The position numbers and the translations under genes were made by a program. A model generated the notes under the pieces. It saw nothing but the letters and a program-made list of their open reading frames with translations. It had not been told where the DNA came from and did not search any database. Positions 27,177 to 36,063 of a stretch of DNA of 64,000 nucleotides are shown in pieces. Position 1 is the stretch's first letter, and each line of letters opens with the position of its first letter. This stretch comes from CAWBLP01 sp963789495 (GTDB taxonomy: Bacteria > Pseudomonadota > Alphaproteobacteria > Acetobacterales > Acetobacteraceae): positions 310,001 through 374,000 of the forward strand of contig CAWBLP010000012.1 in the NCBI GenBank assembly GCA_963789495.1. Direction: 5' to 3'.

Positions 27177-27619
27177 GGCGGGGTTTGGCCGGGGCCGATG
27201 GTGAGGCCAAGCCGGCGCTCCTCGATGACCGGGCAGCGGTCCATGACCACGGTCACGCCGGCCGCACGGGCCCGTTCCGCCGCAGCGAGATCGACGACGC
27301 CAAGCTGCATCCAAATCACCCTGGCGTGCAGTTGGATCGCCTGGTCGACGAGAGGCCCGACATGGGCGGCATTGCGGAATACATCCACCATCTCCAGCGG
27401 CTGCGCCTGATCCAGCTGCGCCACCACGGGACGGCCATGGATCGTTTGGCCCGCCAGCCCTGGGTTGACCGGCGTGACCGCGAAGCCGCGCTCCAGCAGG
27501 AAGCGCATGACCCCGTTTGACGGCCGGTGCGGTTTCGCCGAGGCACCCACCAGCGCGATACGCTTTGTGCCGGTCAGAATGGCGCGAATCGTCTCGTCGC
27601 TCTGTCCGTCGATCGCCAT
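27131..27619 (-). CDS. CoA-binding domain protein
   Basis: This 162-aa Rossmann-fold protein has IALVGASAKPHRPSNGVMRF near residue 20, VTPVNPGLAG, and VVMDRCPVIEERRL near the C-terminus, as in the YccU/CoA-binding family. The function is not firmly known. Met 27619 is the best start; the upstream ORF is not conserved-looking. The last residues are encoded by a 17-bp tandem repeat, so copy-number change would alter the C-terminus. Confidence 0.85.
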   Translation of the reverse strand: MAIDGQSDETIRAILTGTKRIALVGASAKPHRPSNGVMRFLLERGFAVTPVNPGLAGQTIHGRPVVAQLDQAQPLEMVDVFRNAAHVGPLVDQAIQLHARVIWMQLGVVDLAAAERARAAGVTVVMDRCPVIEERRLGLTIGPGQTPPAAHDRGQPVTEASP

Positions 27620-27801
27620 GCCCTGATTCCCATCCACGCCGCGTTCGCCCTGCGCAGGCATCGCCTGAGCGAGCATGACATGGCCGGGTTCCCTGCGGGA
27701 GTCACGGCGCCGGGTGCACGGCATCCAGCAGCGCCGCCACTTGACGGCAGTCGCTATATTTAACTACATGGATAATTATCCTCCCGGTTTACCAGGAAGC
27801 C

Positions 27802-28146
27802 ATGCAGGACGACCTCAGCGCAACCTTCTCCGCCCTCGCCGATCCGACACGCCGCGCCATCCTCGCAAGGCTCTCGTCCGGCGAAGCGTCGGTGACCGAA
27901 CTGGCGGAACCCTTCGCCATGAGCCTGCCGGCCATTTCAAAGCATCTGAAAGTGCTGGAACGCGCCGGCCTGATCGCGCGCGGCCGGCACGCCCAATGGC
28001 GCCCCTGCCGCCTGCAGGCCGCTCCGCTCGGCGATGCCGCAGCCTGGTTGAACCACTACCGCAGCTTCTGGGATCAGAGCTTCGACCGGCTTGACGCGCA
28101 TCTGCGCTGCGTGCAGGAGGAGAACGATCGTGCCGACACAGTCTGA
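27802..28146 (+). CDS. ArsR-family transcriptional regulator
   Basis: This 114-aa winged helix protein has ALADPTRRAILARLSSGEAS and the recognition helix region MSLPAISKHLKVLERAGLI. No metal-binding cysteine pair is seen, so it fits the non-metal ArsR subgroup usually paired with SRPBCC proteins. It is the first gene of a three-gene operon and is translationally coupled to the next gene (17-base overlap). Confidence 0.92.
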   Translation: MQDDLSATFSALADPTRRAILARLSSGEASVTELAEPFAMSLPAISKHLKVLERAGLIARGRHAQWRPCRLQAAPLGDAAAWLNHYRSFWDQSFDRLDAHLRCVQEENDRADTV

Positions 28147-28615
28147 CAGCGCCGCCGGCCTCGCCGACCACGAATTGCTGTTGACCCGGGTGTTCGACGC
28201 ACCGCGCCCGCTGGTGTTTCGCGCCTGGGTGGAGGCCGGACAGGCGATGCAATGGTGGGGGCCGCAAGGCTTCACCACCCTGTCCTGCGAGATTGACGCC
28301 CGCCCCGGCGGCCACTTCCGCAGCTGCATGCGCGCGCCGGACGGCACCGTGTACTGTAAGCAGGGTGTCTATCAGGAGGTCCTCGCGCCGGAGCGCCTGG
28401 TCTTCACCTTCGCCTGGGAGGATGCCGCGGGAAATCCGGGCCACCAGACGCTGGTGACAATCACCTTCGACGAGCAGGGCGCGAGAACGCGGCTGACCTT
28501 GCGCCAGGCCGCATTTCAGACGGTCGCTGCGCGCGACGAGCATCAGCGTGGCTGGAGCAGCTGCCTGGAGCGTTTCGCCGGCTACCTCGCCGACACGGGC
28601 AACCCGCATTGCTGA
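28130..28615 (+). CDS. SRPBCC (AHSA1-like) domain protein
   Basis: This 161-aa protein has the AHSA1-type signature (TRVFDAPRPLVFRAWVEA, QWWGPQGFT, and HQRGWSSCLERFAGYL at the end). The GTG start at 28130 has AGGAGGAG 6-7 bases upstream, which decides it over the ORF start at 28091. The fold binds hydrophobic ligands; the ligand is unknown. ArsR-SRPBCC pairs are a common stress-responsive arrangement. Confidence 0.9.
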   Translation: MPTQSDSAAGLADHELLLTRVFDAPRPLVFRAWVEAGQAMQWWGPQGFTTLSCEIDARPGGHFRSCMRAPDGTVYCKQGVYQEVLAPERLVFTFAWEDAAGNPGHQTLVTITFDEQGARTRLTLRQAAFQTVAARDEHQRGWSSCLERFAGYLADTGNPHC

Positions 28616-28631
28616 CCAGGGAGATACGCCA

Positions 28632-29363
28632 ATGCAACCCCATCCGATCGTGTCCCGGGACGAATGGCTCGCCGCACGGCGGCAGCATCTCGTCCATGAG
28701 AAGGAGCTGACGCGGCTGCGCGATCGGCTGGCCGAGGAACGCCGCGCCCTGCCCTGGGTCAGGGTCGACAAGCCCTATGAATTCGACGGTCCTCGGGGCC
28801 GCGAATCACTCGCCGACCTGTTCGATGGCCGCAGCCAGCTGGTCGTCCGGCATTTCATGCTGGGTCCCGGCTGGCAGGAGGGCTGTGTCGGCTGCTCCTT
28901 CGGCGCCGACCACATCGAGGGGACGTTGGTGCATCTGGAGCACCACGATGTCAGCCTGGTGGTGGTTTCCCGCGCGCCGCTCCCAGAAATTGAAGCGTTC
29001 CGCCGGCGCATGGGCTGGCGCTTCAAATGGGTGTCGTCCCACGGCAGCGACTTCAACTTCGACTACCATGTCTCCTTTACGCCGGAGCAGCGGGCGCGCG
29101 GACCGGTGTTCTACAATTATCAGCAGCAAACGCTGGACAGTGAGGAGGTCGCCGGCACCAGCGTGTTCTGCCGCGACGCCGACGGCGCGATCTTCCACAC
29201 CTACTCGACCTATGGACGCGGTGGAGAGATCTTCCTGGGCACATACAACGTCCTCGACATCACACCGAAGGGACGCGACGAAACCGGCCCTGGCCACAAT
29301 CTCACCGACTGGGTCCGCCACCACGACCGCTATGGCGATGACGCACCCTCCTGCTGCGGATAA
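28632..29363 (+). CDS. DUF899 thioredoxin-like protein
   Basis: This 243-aa protein is of the DUF899 family: EWLAARRQHLVHEKELTRLRD near the N-terminus, a CxxC-containing GWQEGCVGCSFGADH near residue 80 and YNVLDITPKGRDE near the end. The fold is thioredoxin-like and the CxxC may be redox-active; the activity is unproven. ATG 28632 has AGGGAG upstream and follows the SRPBCC gene by 16 bases, in one operon with it. Confidence 0.9.
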   Translation: MQPHPIVSRDEWLAARRQHLVHEKELTRLRDRLAEERRALPWVRVDKPYEFDGPRGRESLADLFDGRSQLVVRHFMLGPGWQEGCVGCSFGADHIEGTLVHLEHHDVSLVVVSRAPLPEIEAFRRRMGWRFKWVSSHGSDFNFDYHVSFTPEQRARGPVFYNYQQQTLDSEEVAGTSVFCRDADGAIFHTYSTYGRGGEIFLGTYNVLDITPKGRDETGPGHNLTDWVRHHDRYGDDAPSCCG

Positions 29364-29473
29364 TAGGGTGCCTCGTCGGGCACCTGTCGGAACGGAAGCA
29401 GCCTCGTTGACCTGAATCAAGGCGGCGCCCACCCTGGCTCGCGCATGGTTCGAGTGGATCGGAGGCGCGCGCG

Positions 29474-30337
29474 ATGTCCCATTTCATTCTGGTGCCCGCA
29501 ACCGGAGAGGATGCGGACGCTCCGGTGTTCGCCACCGCATTGGCAGCGGCGCGCATGCTGGATGGCCATTTGGCATTCCTGCATGTCCGGCCCGACATGC
29601 GGCAGGAGATCGCGGCGTTTTCCGCCGGCGATTTCGGCATTGGCGCCGGCATCGACAAGGCGATCGCGGTGCTGGAGGAGGATGCCGACACCCGCGAACA
29701 GGCGGCGGTGAAATCCTGGCAGGCATTCTGTGCCCGCGAATCGATCGTGCAGACCGACTCGCCCGGCCCCAAAGGCATCACGGCCGAATGGCTTAGCGAA
29801 ATCGGTAATCTGCCCGCCTGGCTGGCGGAGCACGGACGGGCCGCCGATTTGATCGTGAGCGGCCGCGGACGAACCGATACGGGTGCGGCGCTGGATGTGA
29901 TCGAGAGCGCGCTGCTGGAGACAGGGCGGCCGGTCCTGATCGCGCCCGAGACCACGCCGGGACCGTTGAACGACGTCGTGGCCATTGCCTGGAAAGACAC
30001 TGCCGAGGCGGCGAGTGCCGTCGCCGCCGCCACCCCGCTGATCCTGACGGCGCGCCGGGTGGTGATCTTTACGGTTGAGGAAGCGGCGGAGGAGGATCGC
30101 TCCCCGCGGCGTCTGCTGCGCTCCCTACGCTGGCACAACCCGAACACCAGCCTGGAATGCCTGAAGCGCAACGGTGAGACGCCGGCGACGGTGCTGTTGG
30201 AAGCCGCGACCAAGGCGCATGCGAGTCTGCTGGTTATGGGCGGCTACGGCCATACCAGGCTGCGCGAGGCCGTGTTCGGCGGTTTCACTCGTGCAGTACT
30301 GGAACAGGCGCCCTTGCCGGTGCTGATCGCCCACTGA
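29474..30337 (+). CDS. universal stress protein, tandem UspA domains
   Basis: This 287-aa protein has two Usp-like halves. The first (FILVPATGEDADAPVFATAL...) is divergent. The second ends with the conserved ATP-binding-type segment LLVMGGYGHTRLREAVFGGFTRAVL and APLPVLIAH. It probably helps stress adaptation in the cytoplasm. The potassium transporter gene kup follows on the same strand about 200 bases later. Confidence 0.92.
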   Translation: MSHFILVPATGEDADAPVFATALAAARMLDGHLAFLHVRPDMRQEIAAFSAGDFGIGAGIDKAIAVLEEDADTREQAAVKSWQAFCARESIVQTDSPGPKGITAEWLSEIGNLPAWLAEHGRAADLIVSGRGRTDTGAALDVIESALLETGRPVLIAPETTPGPLNDVVAIAWKDTAEAASAVAAATPLILTARRVVIFTVEEAAEEDRSPRRLLRSLRWHNPNTSLECLKRNGETPATVLLEAATKAHASLLVMGGYGHTRLREAVFGGFTRAVLEQAPLPVLIAH

Positions 30338-30546
30338 GCCCAGTACCGGCTGACGCGAGCGGCTCGTCCGGCACAACCTTGGCCCCCGTCAGCGCTTGTC
30401 TCCGGCAGACGCGCAGCGTATGGCTCCGCGCCGAACCGGCCGGGATGGTCTGGCCGGTGACCGATCCGATCGGGGGCACCCAGACCTCATGCCTGTAGCA
30501 GGCATCTCTTGACGGGCGGGTGCAGGCCCGCCACGCGAGGCCGCGT

Positions 30547-32436
30547 TTGAGCGTTGTCACAACACCGGAGTCGCAGCACAAACCGGTGCCCGCAGTCGGC
30601 ATGATGCTGGCCGTGCTGGGTGTCGTCTATGGCGACATCGGCACCAGCCCGCTCTATGCCTTCCGGGCCAGCCTGCAGCTGTTCCAGGGCTCCACCATCA
30701 CCAACACCGAGATCCTGGGCATCCTGTCCCTGATCTTCTGGGCCCTCGTGCTGATCGTGACGGTCAAATATGTCATGCTGATCATGCGCGCCGATAACCG
30801 CGGCGAAGGTGGCATCCTGGCCTTGATGGCGCTGGCGCAGCGGGTCTCGACCGGCAGCGGGATGCGCCGCGCCCTGGGCATGATCGGGATCATCGGCGCC
30901 TGCCTGTTCTTCGGCGACGGGGTCATCACCCCGGCAATCTCCGTGATGTCCGCCGTGGAAGGGCTGGAGGTCGCGGCGCCACAGCTGCAGGAATACGTCC
31001 TGCCGATCAGCATCGTGGTGATCGTGGCGCTGTTCGCGGTCCAGTACCGCGGCACCGGCGGCATCGGGCGCGTCTTCGGCCCGGTGATGGCGGTGTGGTT
31101 CGTTACCATCGGCATCATCGGCGCGAGCGAACTCGCCACCCATCCCTCCGTGCTGATGGCCCTGTCACCCAGCTATGCCATCGAGCTCTGCATGAAGCAC
31201 GAGGCGCTGGCCTTCCTGGCGCTGGGCGCCGTCGTGCTGTGCGTCACCGGTGCCGAGGCGCTGTATCTCGACATGGGCCATTTCGGCCCACAGCCGATCC
31301 GGCTGACCTGGACCTTCTTCGTGCTGCCTTGCCTGGTGCTGAGCTATTTCGGCCAGGGCGCGCTGATGATCAGCCACCCGGAGGCGATCGATAATCCGTT
31401 CTTCCTGATGGCGCCGCACTGGCTGCGACTGCCGCTGGTCATCCTGGCCACCATGGCGACGGTGATCGCCAGCCAGGCCGTCATCTCCGGCGCCTACTCC
31501 ATGACACGCCAGTGTATGCAACTGGGCTTTCTGCCCCGCATGACCGTCCGGCATACCTCTACCACCGAGCAGGGACAGATCTACGTCCCGCAGGTGAACG
31601 CGGCGCTGCTGGTGGGGGTGCTGCTGCTGGTGGTGATGTTCAAGACCAGCGACAGCCTGGCTTCGGCCTACGGTATCGCGGTGACCGGGACCTTCCTGTG
31701 CGACTGCGCACTGGCGACGGTGGTGTTCCGCCGGCAGTTCCACTGGCGGCGCAGCCTGGTATTGGGGATCTTCGGCGGATTCTTCCTGATCGACCTCACC
31801 TTCTTCTCCGCCAACACACTGAAGATCCTGGAGGGCGGCTGGGTGCCGCTCGCCTTTGCCATCGCGCTGACCGCCTTCATCACCTCCTGGAAGCGCGGCC
31901 GCGACCTGCTGCTGGCCCGATGGAAGCAGGACAGCATGCCGCTGGCGCCGTTCCTGGCGCGGCTGCCGCAATCGCGCACCATCCGCGTGCCGGGCCTGGC
32001 CGTATTCCTGACCGGCAACTCCGACTACGTTCCCACCTCGCTGCTGCACAACCTGAAGCACAACAAGGTGCTGCACGAGCGGGTGCTGTTCGTCACCGTG
32101 CTGACGGCAGACGAGCCCGAAGTGTCACCGGATCGACGCGCGGAGGTCGCGGAAGTGGCACCCGGCATCCATAAGGTGGTGCTGCGCTACGGTTTCATGG
32201 AAAGCCCGAATATTCCCCGCGCGCTGGAAGACCTGAACGGGACGATCAATTTCGACCCGATGCAGGCCAGCTACTTCCTGGGGCGCGAGGTGCTGGTGCC
32301 GGCGATGGTGCCGAAAATGCCCTGGTGGCGGCTGTGGCTGTTTCTGTTCATGGCGCGCAACGCCGTGCCGGCCACCGAATTCTTCCGCATTCCGTCGGAC
32401 CGCGTGGTCGAACTCGGGGTTCGCATTGCGATCTGA
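30547..32436 (+). CDS. kup: KUP-family potassium uptake protein
   Basis: This protein of about 629 aa starts with the family signature LGVVYGDIGTSPLYAF. It has twelve predicted hydrophobic spans (KUP motifs such as GEGGILALMAL and TGAEALYLDMGHFG) and a C-terminal cytosolic domain ending with ATEFFRIPSDRVVELG. It imports K+ with protons. The start is ambiguous: TTG 30547 matches the usual family N-terminus, while GTG 30520 extends it by nine residues. Confidence 0.95.
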   Translation: MSVVTTPESQHKPVPAVGMMLAVLGVVYGDIGTSPLYAFRASLQLFQGSTITNTEILGILSLIFWALVLIVTVKYVMLIMRADNRGEGGILALMALAQRVSTGSGMRRALGMIGIIGACLFFGDGVITPAISVMSAVEGLEVAAPQLQEYVLPISIVVIVALFAVQYRGTGGIGRVFGPVMAVWFVTIGIIGASELATHPSVLMALSPSYAIELCMKHEALAFLALGAVVLCVTGAEALYLDMGHFGPQPIRLTWTFFVLPCLVLSYFGQGALMISHPEAIDNPFFLMAPHWLRLPLVILATMATVIASQAVISGAYSMTRQCMQLGFLPRMTVRHTSTTEQGQIYVPQVNAALLVGVLLLVVMFKTSDSLASAYGIAVTGTFLCDCALATVVFRRQFHWRRSLVLGIFGGFFLIDLTFFSANTLKILEGGWVPLAFAIALTAFITSWKRGRDLLLARWKQDSMPLAPFLARLPQSRTIRVPGLAVFLTGNSDYVPTSLLHNLKHNKVLHERVLFVTVLTADEPEVSPDRRAEVAEVAPGIHKVVLRYGFMESPNIPRALEDLNGTINFDPMQASYFLGREVLVPAMVPKMPWWRLWLFLFMARNAVPATEFFRIPSDRVVELGVRIAI

Positions 32437-32445
32437 CCGCGCGGA

Positions 32446-32487
32446 GCGGTTCGCGCCGCCCCGCTGGCCGACACACCGGCGAACCGC
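32446..32487. terminator. bidirectional hairpin between kup and trpS
   Basis: GCGGTTCGC (32446-32454) pairs with GCGAACCGC (32479-32487) between the converging stops of kup (32436) and trpS (32513). Confidence 0.65.
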
Positions 32488-32512
32488 CCCCTGAAGTCCA
32501 GGGACGGGCGTG

Positions 32513-33511
32513 TCAGCTCCGCAGGAAACCCATCAACCGTTCCGCCTCGGCCACGATCGGGTCGGCGATCGCGGCGGCCCGTTCGGCCCCGCGCCGCAGC
32601 ACCGTTTCCACCTGGGCGGGATCGGCCAGCAGGCGCTGCGTCTCGGTCGCGATAGGCCGCAGCTTCTCCACCACCAGCGAGGCCAGCGCCTCCTTGAATG
32701 TGCTGAACCCCTGGCCGCCATGGTCGCGCAACACACCGGCGTGATCGGTGTCCGCCAGAGCCGCGTAAATCCCCACCAGGTTGCGCGCCTCCGGCCGGTT
32801 ATCCAGCCCAGCCGGCTCGCTCGGTAGCGGCTCAGGATCGGTCCGCGCACGACGGATTTTCAGCGCGATCGCGTCCGGGTCGTCATTCAGGTTGATGCGG
32901 CTCTGATCCGACGGGTCCGACTTCGACATCTTCCTGGTGCCGTCACGCAGGCTCATCACCCGCGCCGCCGGCCCCAGGATCAGCGGCTCGATCACCGGGA
33001 AGAAATCCACACCGTAATCGTGGTTGAACTTCTGCGCGATGTCGTTCGCCAGCTCCAGATGCTGACGCTGATCGTCGCCCACCGGCACCCGCGTCGCGTG
33101 ATAGGTCAGGATGTCGGCTGCCATCAGGTTGGGATAGACATACAGCCCGGCCGAGGCGTTCTCACGGTTCTTGCCGGCTTTGTCCTTGAACTGCGTCATC
33201 CGGTTCAGCCAGCCGATCCGCGCGATGCAGTTGAACAGCCAGGCCAGTTGCGCATGCGCGCGCACGGCGGATTGCAGGAACAGGATGTGGTGGTCCGGGT
33301 CGATGCCGCAGGCCAGCAGCACCGCCGCCATCTCGCGTGTCTGGCGCGAGAACGTTTGCGGGTCCTGCCACTCGGTGATCGCATGCAGGTCCACCACGCA
33401 ATAGATGCAGTCGTGGTGCTCCTGCAGCGCCACCCAGTTGCGGATGGCGCCAAGGTAGTTGCCGAGATGCGCGATGCCGGAAGGCTGGATGCCGGAGAAA
33501 ATACGTTGCAT
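32513..33511 (-). CDS. trpS: tryptophan--tRNA ligase
   Basis: This 332-aa class I synthetase has the HIGH-like motif PSGIAHLGNYLGA near residue 10 and KMSKS near residue 194, with the normal length of bacterial TrpRS. It charges tRNA-Trp. It stands alone on the minus strand, convergent with kup, and its upstream region holds a 23-bp tandem repeat. Confidence 0.98.
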   Translation of the reverse strand: MQRIFSGIQPSGIAHLGNYLGAIRNWVALQEHHDCIYCVVDLHAITEWQDPQTFSRQTREMAAVLLACGIDPDHHILFLQSAVRAHAQLAWLFNCIARIGWLNRMTQFKDKAGKNRENASAGLYVYPNLMAADILTYHATRVPVGDDQRQHLELANDIAQKFNHDYGVDFFPVIEPLILGPAARVMSLRDGTRKMSKSDPSDQSRINLNDDPDAIALKIRRARTDPEPLPSEPAGLDNRPEARNLVGIYAALADTDHAGVLRDHGGQGFSTFKEALASLVVEKLRPIATETQRLLADPAQVETVLRRGAERAAAIADPIVAEAERLMGFLRS

Positions 33512-33566
33512 GAGCGTGGTCGCCGATCAGTGGCCAGGGCGGGACAGATGGCTGATCCCTGGCCCC

Positions 33567-33658
33567 GGTGCAAGCACCGGGGACGGACCGGTGGAAGCAC
33601 CGCGGACGGTCCGATGCAAGCACCGCGGACGGTCTGGCGAAAGCACCGCGGCCGACCC
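33567..33658. repeat. 23-bp tandem repeat, four copies
   Basis: There are four back-to-back 23-base units with the core AAGCACCGSGGACGG. Units 2 and 3 are nearly identical; units 1 and 4 vary at several positions. It lies in the divergent region between trpS and a solute-binding protein gene. No spacers are present, so it is not a CRISPR. Confidence 0.9.
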
Positions 33659-33784
33659 GAACTCGTCACGCCTGCGACCGCACGGTGCTCCCCGGCAGGC
33701 GCTTCGGCCAGGCCCTCGCTTGCCGGACGGCAATCGCCGCCGCACAATCGCCGCCAACGCCAACATATCCGGGAGTCCCGTCGC

Positions 33785-34513
33785 ATGTCCCCAGACGTCG
33801 TGTCCGAACTCGCCCCGCACGGCGTGCTGCGCGCGGGTGTCAATATGAGCAACTTCCTGCTGGTCACTGGGCGCACGCCATCCGGGGACCCGGATGGCGT
33901 ATCGCCCGACATGGCACGCGCGATTGCCGACCGGCTCGGCGTGCCGGTGAAATACGTGCCGTTTCCCAAGCCCGGCGAACTGGCCGATGCCGCCGACAAC
34001 GACTTGTGGGACATCGGCCTGATCGGTGCCGAACCGGCCCGCGCCGAAAAGATTGCCTTCACCGCCGCCTATGTGGAGATCGAGGCAACCTACCTGGTGC
34101 CGCCCGGCTCCCCCTTGCAGAGCATTGCGGACGTCGACCGCGCCGGCGTGCGCATCGCGGTGACGGCACGCAGCGCCTATGACCTCTGGCTGGAGCGCAA
34201 CATCAAGAATGCGACCCTGATCCGCTCCGACAGCCTGAGCAGCGCGTTCGACCTGTTCGTCCGCGACAAGCTGGATGCGCTGGCGGGGCTGCGCCCCGGT
34301 CTGCTGGGTGACGTAGCGAAGCTGCCCGGGTCGCGCATTCTGGATGGCCAGTTTACTGCCGTGCAGCAGGCGGTTGGCACCCAGCGCAAGAACAGCGCCG
34401 GCGCGGCATTCCTGCGTGACTTCGTGGAAGAGGCAAAGAAGTCCGGCCTCGTGGCGAGCCTGATCGAGAAGCACGGGGTGCAGGGCCGCCTTTCGGTCGC
34501 GCCGCCCGCATAA
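33785..34513 (+). CDS. periplasmic-type amino-acid binding protein without a signal peptide
   Basis: This 242-aa protein has the SBP family 3 pattern: GVLRAGVNMSNF, GVSPDMARAIADRLGVPVKYV, DIGLIGAEPARAEKIAFTAAY and the later lobe to the end. No signal peptide is evident from ATG 33785, which is unusual for this family; either it acts in the cytoplasm or the export signal is lost. No ABC permease or ATPase gene is next to it, so it is an orphan binding protein. The ligand is unknown. Confidence 0.85.
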   Translation: MSPDVVSELAPHGVLRAGVNMSNFLLVTGRTPSGDPDGVSPDMARAIADRLGVPVKYVPFPKPGELADAADNDLWDIGLIGAEPARAEKIAFTAAYVEIEATYLVPPGSPLQSIADVDRAGVRIAVTARSAYDLWLERNIKNATLIRSDSLSSAFDLFVRDKLDALAGLRPGLLGDVAKLPGSRILDGQFTAVQQAVGTQRKNSAGAAFLRDFVEEAKKSGLVASLIEKHGVQGRLSVAPPA

Positions 34514-35113
34514 TTCAGGCGCGGCAGCGAGCTGCAGACTTCCAGTCCCGGCCGAGCCTGGCCCCATCTGCATCAGGACTAAGCGCGTGGGCGCCAAACA
34601 CTCCTCCCACCCTTACGGGAGGGGGAAGGGGCAGGCGAAGCCACGCGAAACTGCGCGGCTCGGCCCTTCCCCTGGCGGCCTCCCGCAAGGGGAGGGGAAA
34701 ACGTCTCCTTCGCGCGCCCTTGTCAGGGTGCCTGTGGGCCTGACCCGGCTGTCTGCCCAAGAAGGAGCATGCGGCGCGGACTGCGTAGCCCGATCGTTCC
34801 GATGAAGATGGCGGGGTCAGGCCCGGCCAGTACGGGACGTGTGCCTGCCCTCCGGGCTGATTTGACGCGCGTACGGCGGAGGCCCGCCCCTTTTTAGCGC
34901 TCAGCACTCAGCACTCAGCACTCAGCACTCAGCACTCAGCACTCAGCACTCAGCACTCAGCACTCAGCACTCAGCACTCAGCACGCGAAATCAATGCGCC
35001 AGATCCGGCAACACCACGCCGCGGCACCAAGTCATTGCCCGCTCCGTCCCGTCGCCACGGCCATCCGGGGCGGCACACCGCGCCATCATGCGAGGCGCGG
35101 GACCCGCCTGCTG
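34514..35113. other. intergenic region with hairpins and a heptamer tract
   Basis: About 600 bases between convergent genes. Visible elements are CTCCCACCCTTACGGGAG at about 34594, paired CCTTCCCCT/AGGGGAGGGG tracts near 34667-34700, GCCTGACCCGGC matched by GGGTCAGGCCCGGCC (about 34737 and 34813), and the heptamer repeat at 34901-34984. No gene is supported. Confidence 0.6.
34901..34984. repeat. heptanucleotide microsatellite (TCAGCAC)12
   Basis: Twelve perfect copies of TCAGCAC (84 bases) lie between convergent genes. This is exact simple-sequence repetition, prone to slippage. Confidence 0.97.
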
Positions 35114-35947
35114 TCAGGCAGCGCGCCACATCCCGCCGTCGCGGACCACCTTGCCCTCCAGCTCCATCTTCATCAGATGCGCCAGAACATTGCGTTCGGC
35201 GGCGCGCCGCAAGCGCGGATTCACCTGCGAATACAGCGTGTCCATCAGCACGAACGTATCGGCCGGCCCCTGTGACAGCTTCTCCGCGATCGCCCTCTCC
35301 CGCGCCATGCGATGATGCAGCATCTCGCGCACCAAACTGCGCGGTTCCGGCAGCGGCGGACCGTGGCCCGGCAGAAACACATCGTCGGTCCGGTCCAGCA
35401 GCAGGCGCAGGCTGGCGAAATACGCCGCCATGTCACCACCCGGCGGACTGACCACGCTGGTCGACCACGACATGACATGGTCGGCGCTGAACAACACGGA
35501 ACTGCCTTCGCGCGTCGTCAATGCAAAGCACAGATGGTCTGCGGCGTGACCCGGCGTGTGCAACGACTGCATGCCCGCGACGCTGTCCCCGTCCGACAGC
35601 TTGATGTCCGGGTCAAAACTCTCCAACGCGCTCTCTACGAAGCCGACCGTCGGGGCGCCGGTCGCTTCCTGCAGCGCCGGCACCGCACCGACATGGTCGT
35701 GATGCGTGTGGCTGACCAGGATCAGCGCGATCATGCCGCCAGTGGCGCGGATGATGGCTTCCACATGCTCCGGGTGATCTTCCGGCCCCGGATCGAGCAC
35801 CACCATGCCGTCCTGCGTGTCGATCAGATACGTATTGGTTCCGTAATACGTCATCGGCCCGGGATTGGCGGCGACAATACGGCTCACGCCGGGCAGCACC
35901 GGCAGCAGGGTGTCGCGTTCCGGCTCTGGTTCAGTCAGAAAGGGCAT
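35114..35947 (-). CDS. MBL-fold metallo-hydrolase (LACTB2/glyoxalase II-like)
   Basis: This 277-aa protein has the metallo-beta-lactamase metal site HTHHDHVG near residue 80, further ligands in TPGHAADHLCF and SADHVM, and LPGHGPPL. A winged-helix-like C-terminal extension (LRRAAERNVLAHLMKMELEGKVV) is typical of the LACTB2-like group. The substrate is unknown. Met 35947 is chosen because the domain follows directly. Confidence 0.9.
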   Translation of the reverse strand: MPFLTEPEPERDTLLPVLPGVSRIVAANPGPMTYYGTNTYLIDTQDGMVVLDPGPEDHPEHVEAIIRATGGMIALILVSHTHHDHVGAVPALQEATGAPTVGFVESALESFDPDIKLSDGDSVAGMQSLHTPGHAADHLCFALTTREGSSVLFSADHVMSWSTSVVSPPGGDMAAYFASLRLLLDRTDDVFLPGHGPPLPEPRSLVREMLHHRMARERAIAEKLSQGPADTFVLMDTLYSQVNPRLRRAAERNVLAHLMKMELEGKVVRDGGMWRAA

Positions 35948-36063
35948 GGCGTCCTCGGTCTTCCTGATGCGTACATGCAGGAATCGCCACGTACTGGCAA
36001 CACCGCGGCCGGCTCGGCCAGCCAGCGCCCGCCCGTGCCGCGCCGCAAACCGCAAGCACGCCG

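Noticed and set aside
33567..33658. CRISPR array
   Set aside because: The 23-bp units follow each other without spacers and no cas genes are nearby; it is a tandem repeat.
34901..34984. CRISPR or coding repeat
   Set aside because: It is a pure heptamer microsatellite between convergent genes with no spacer and no supported ORF.
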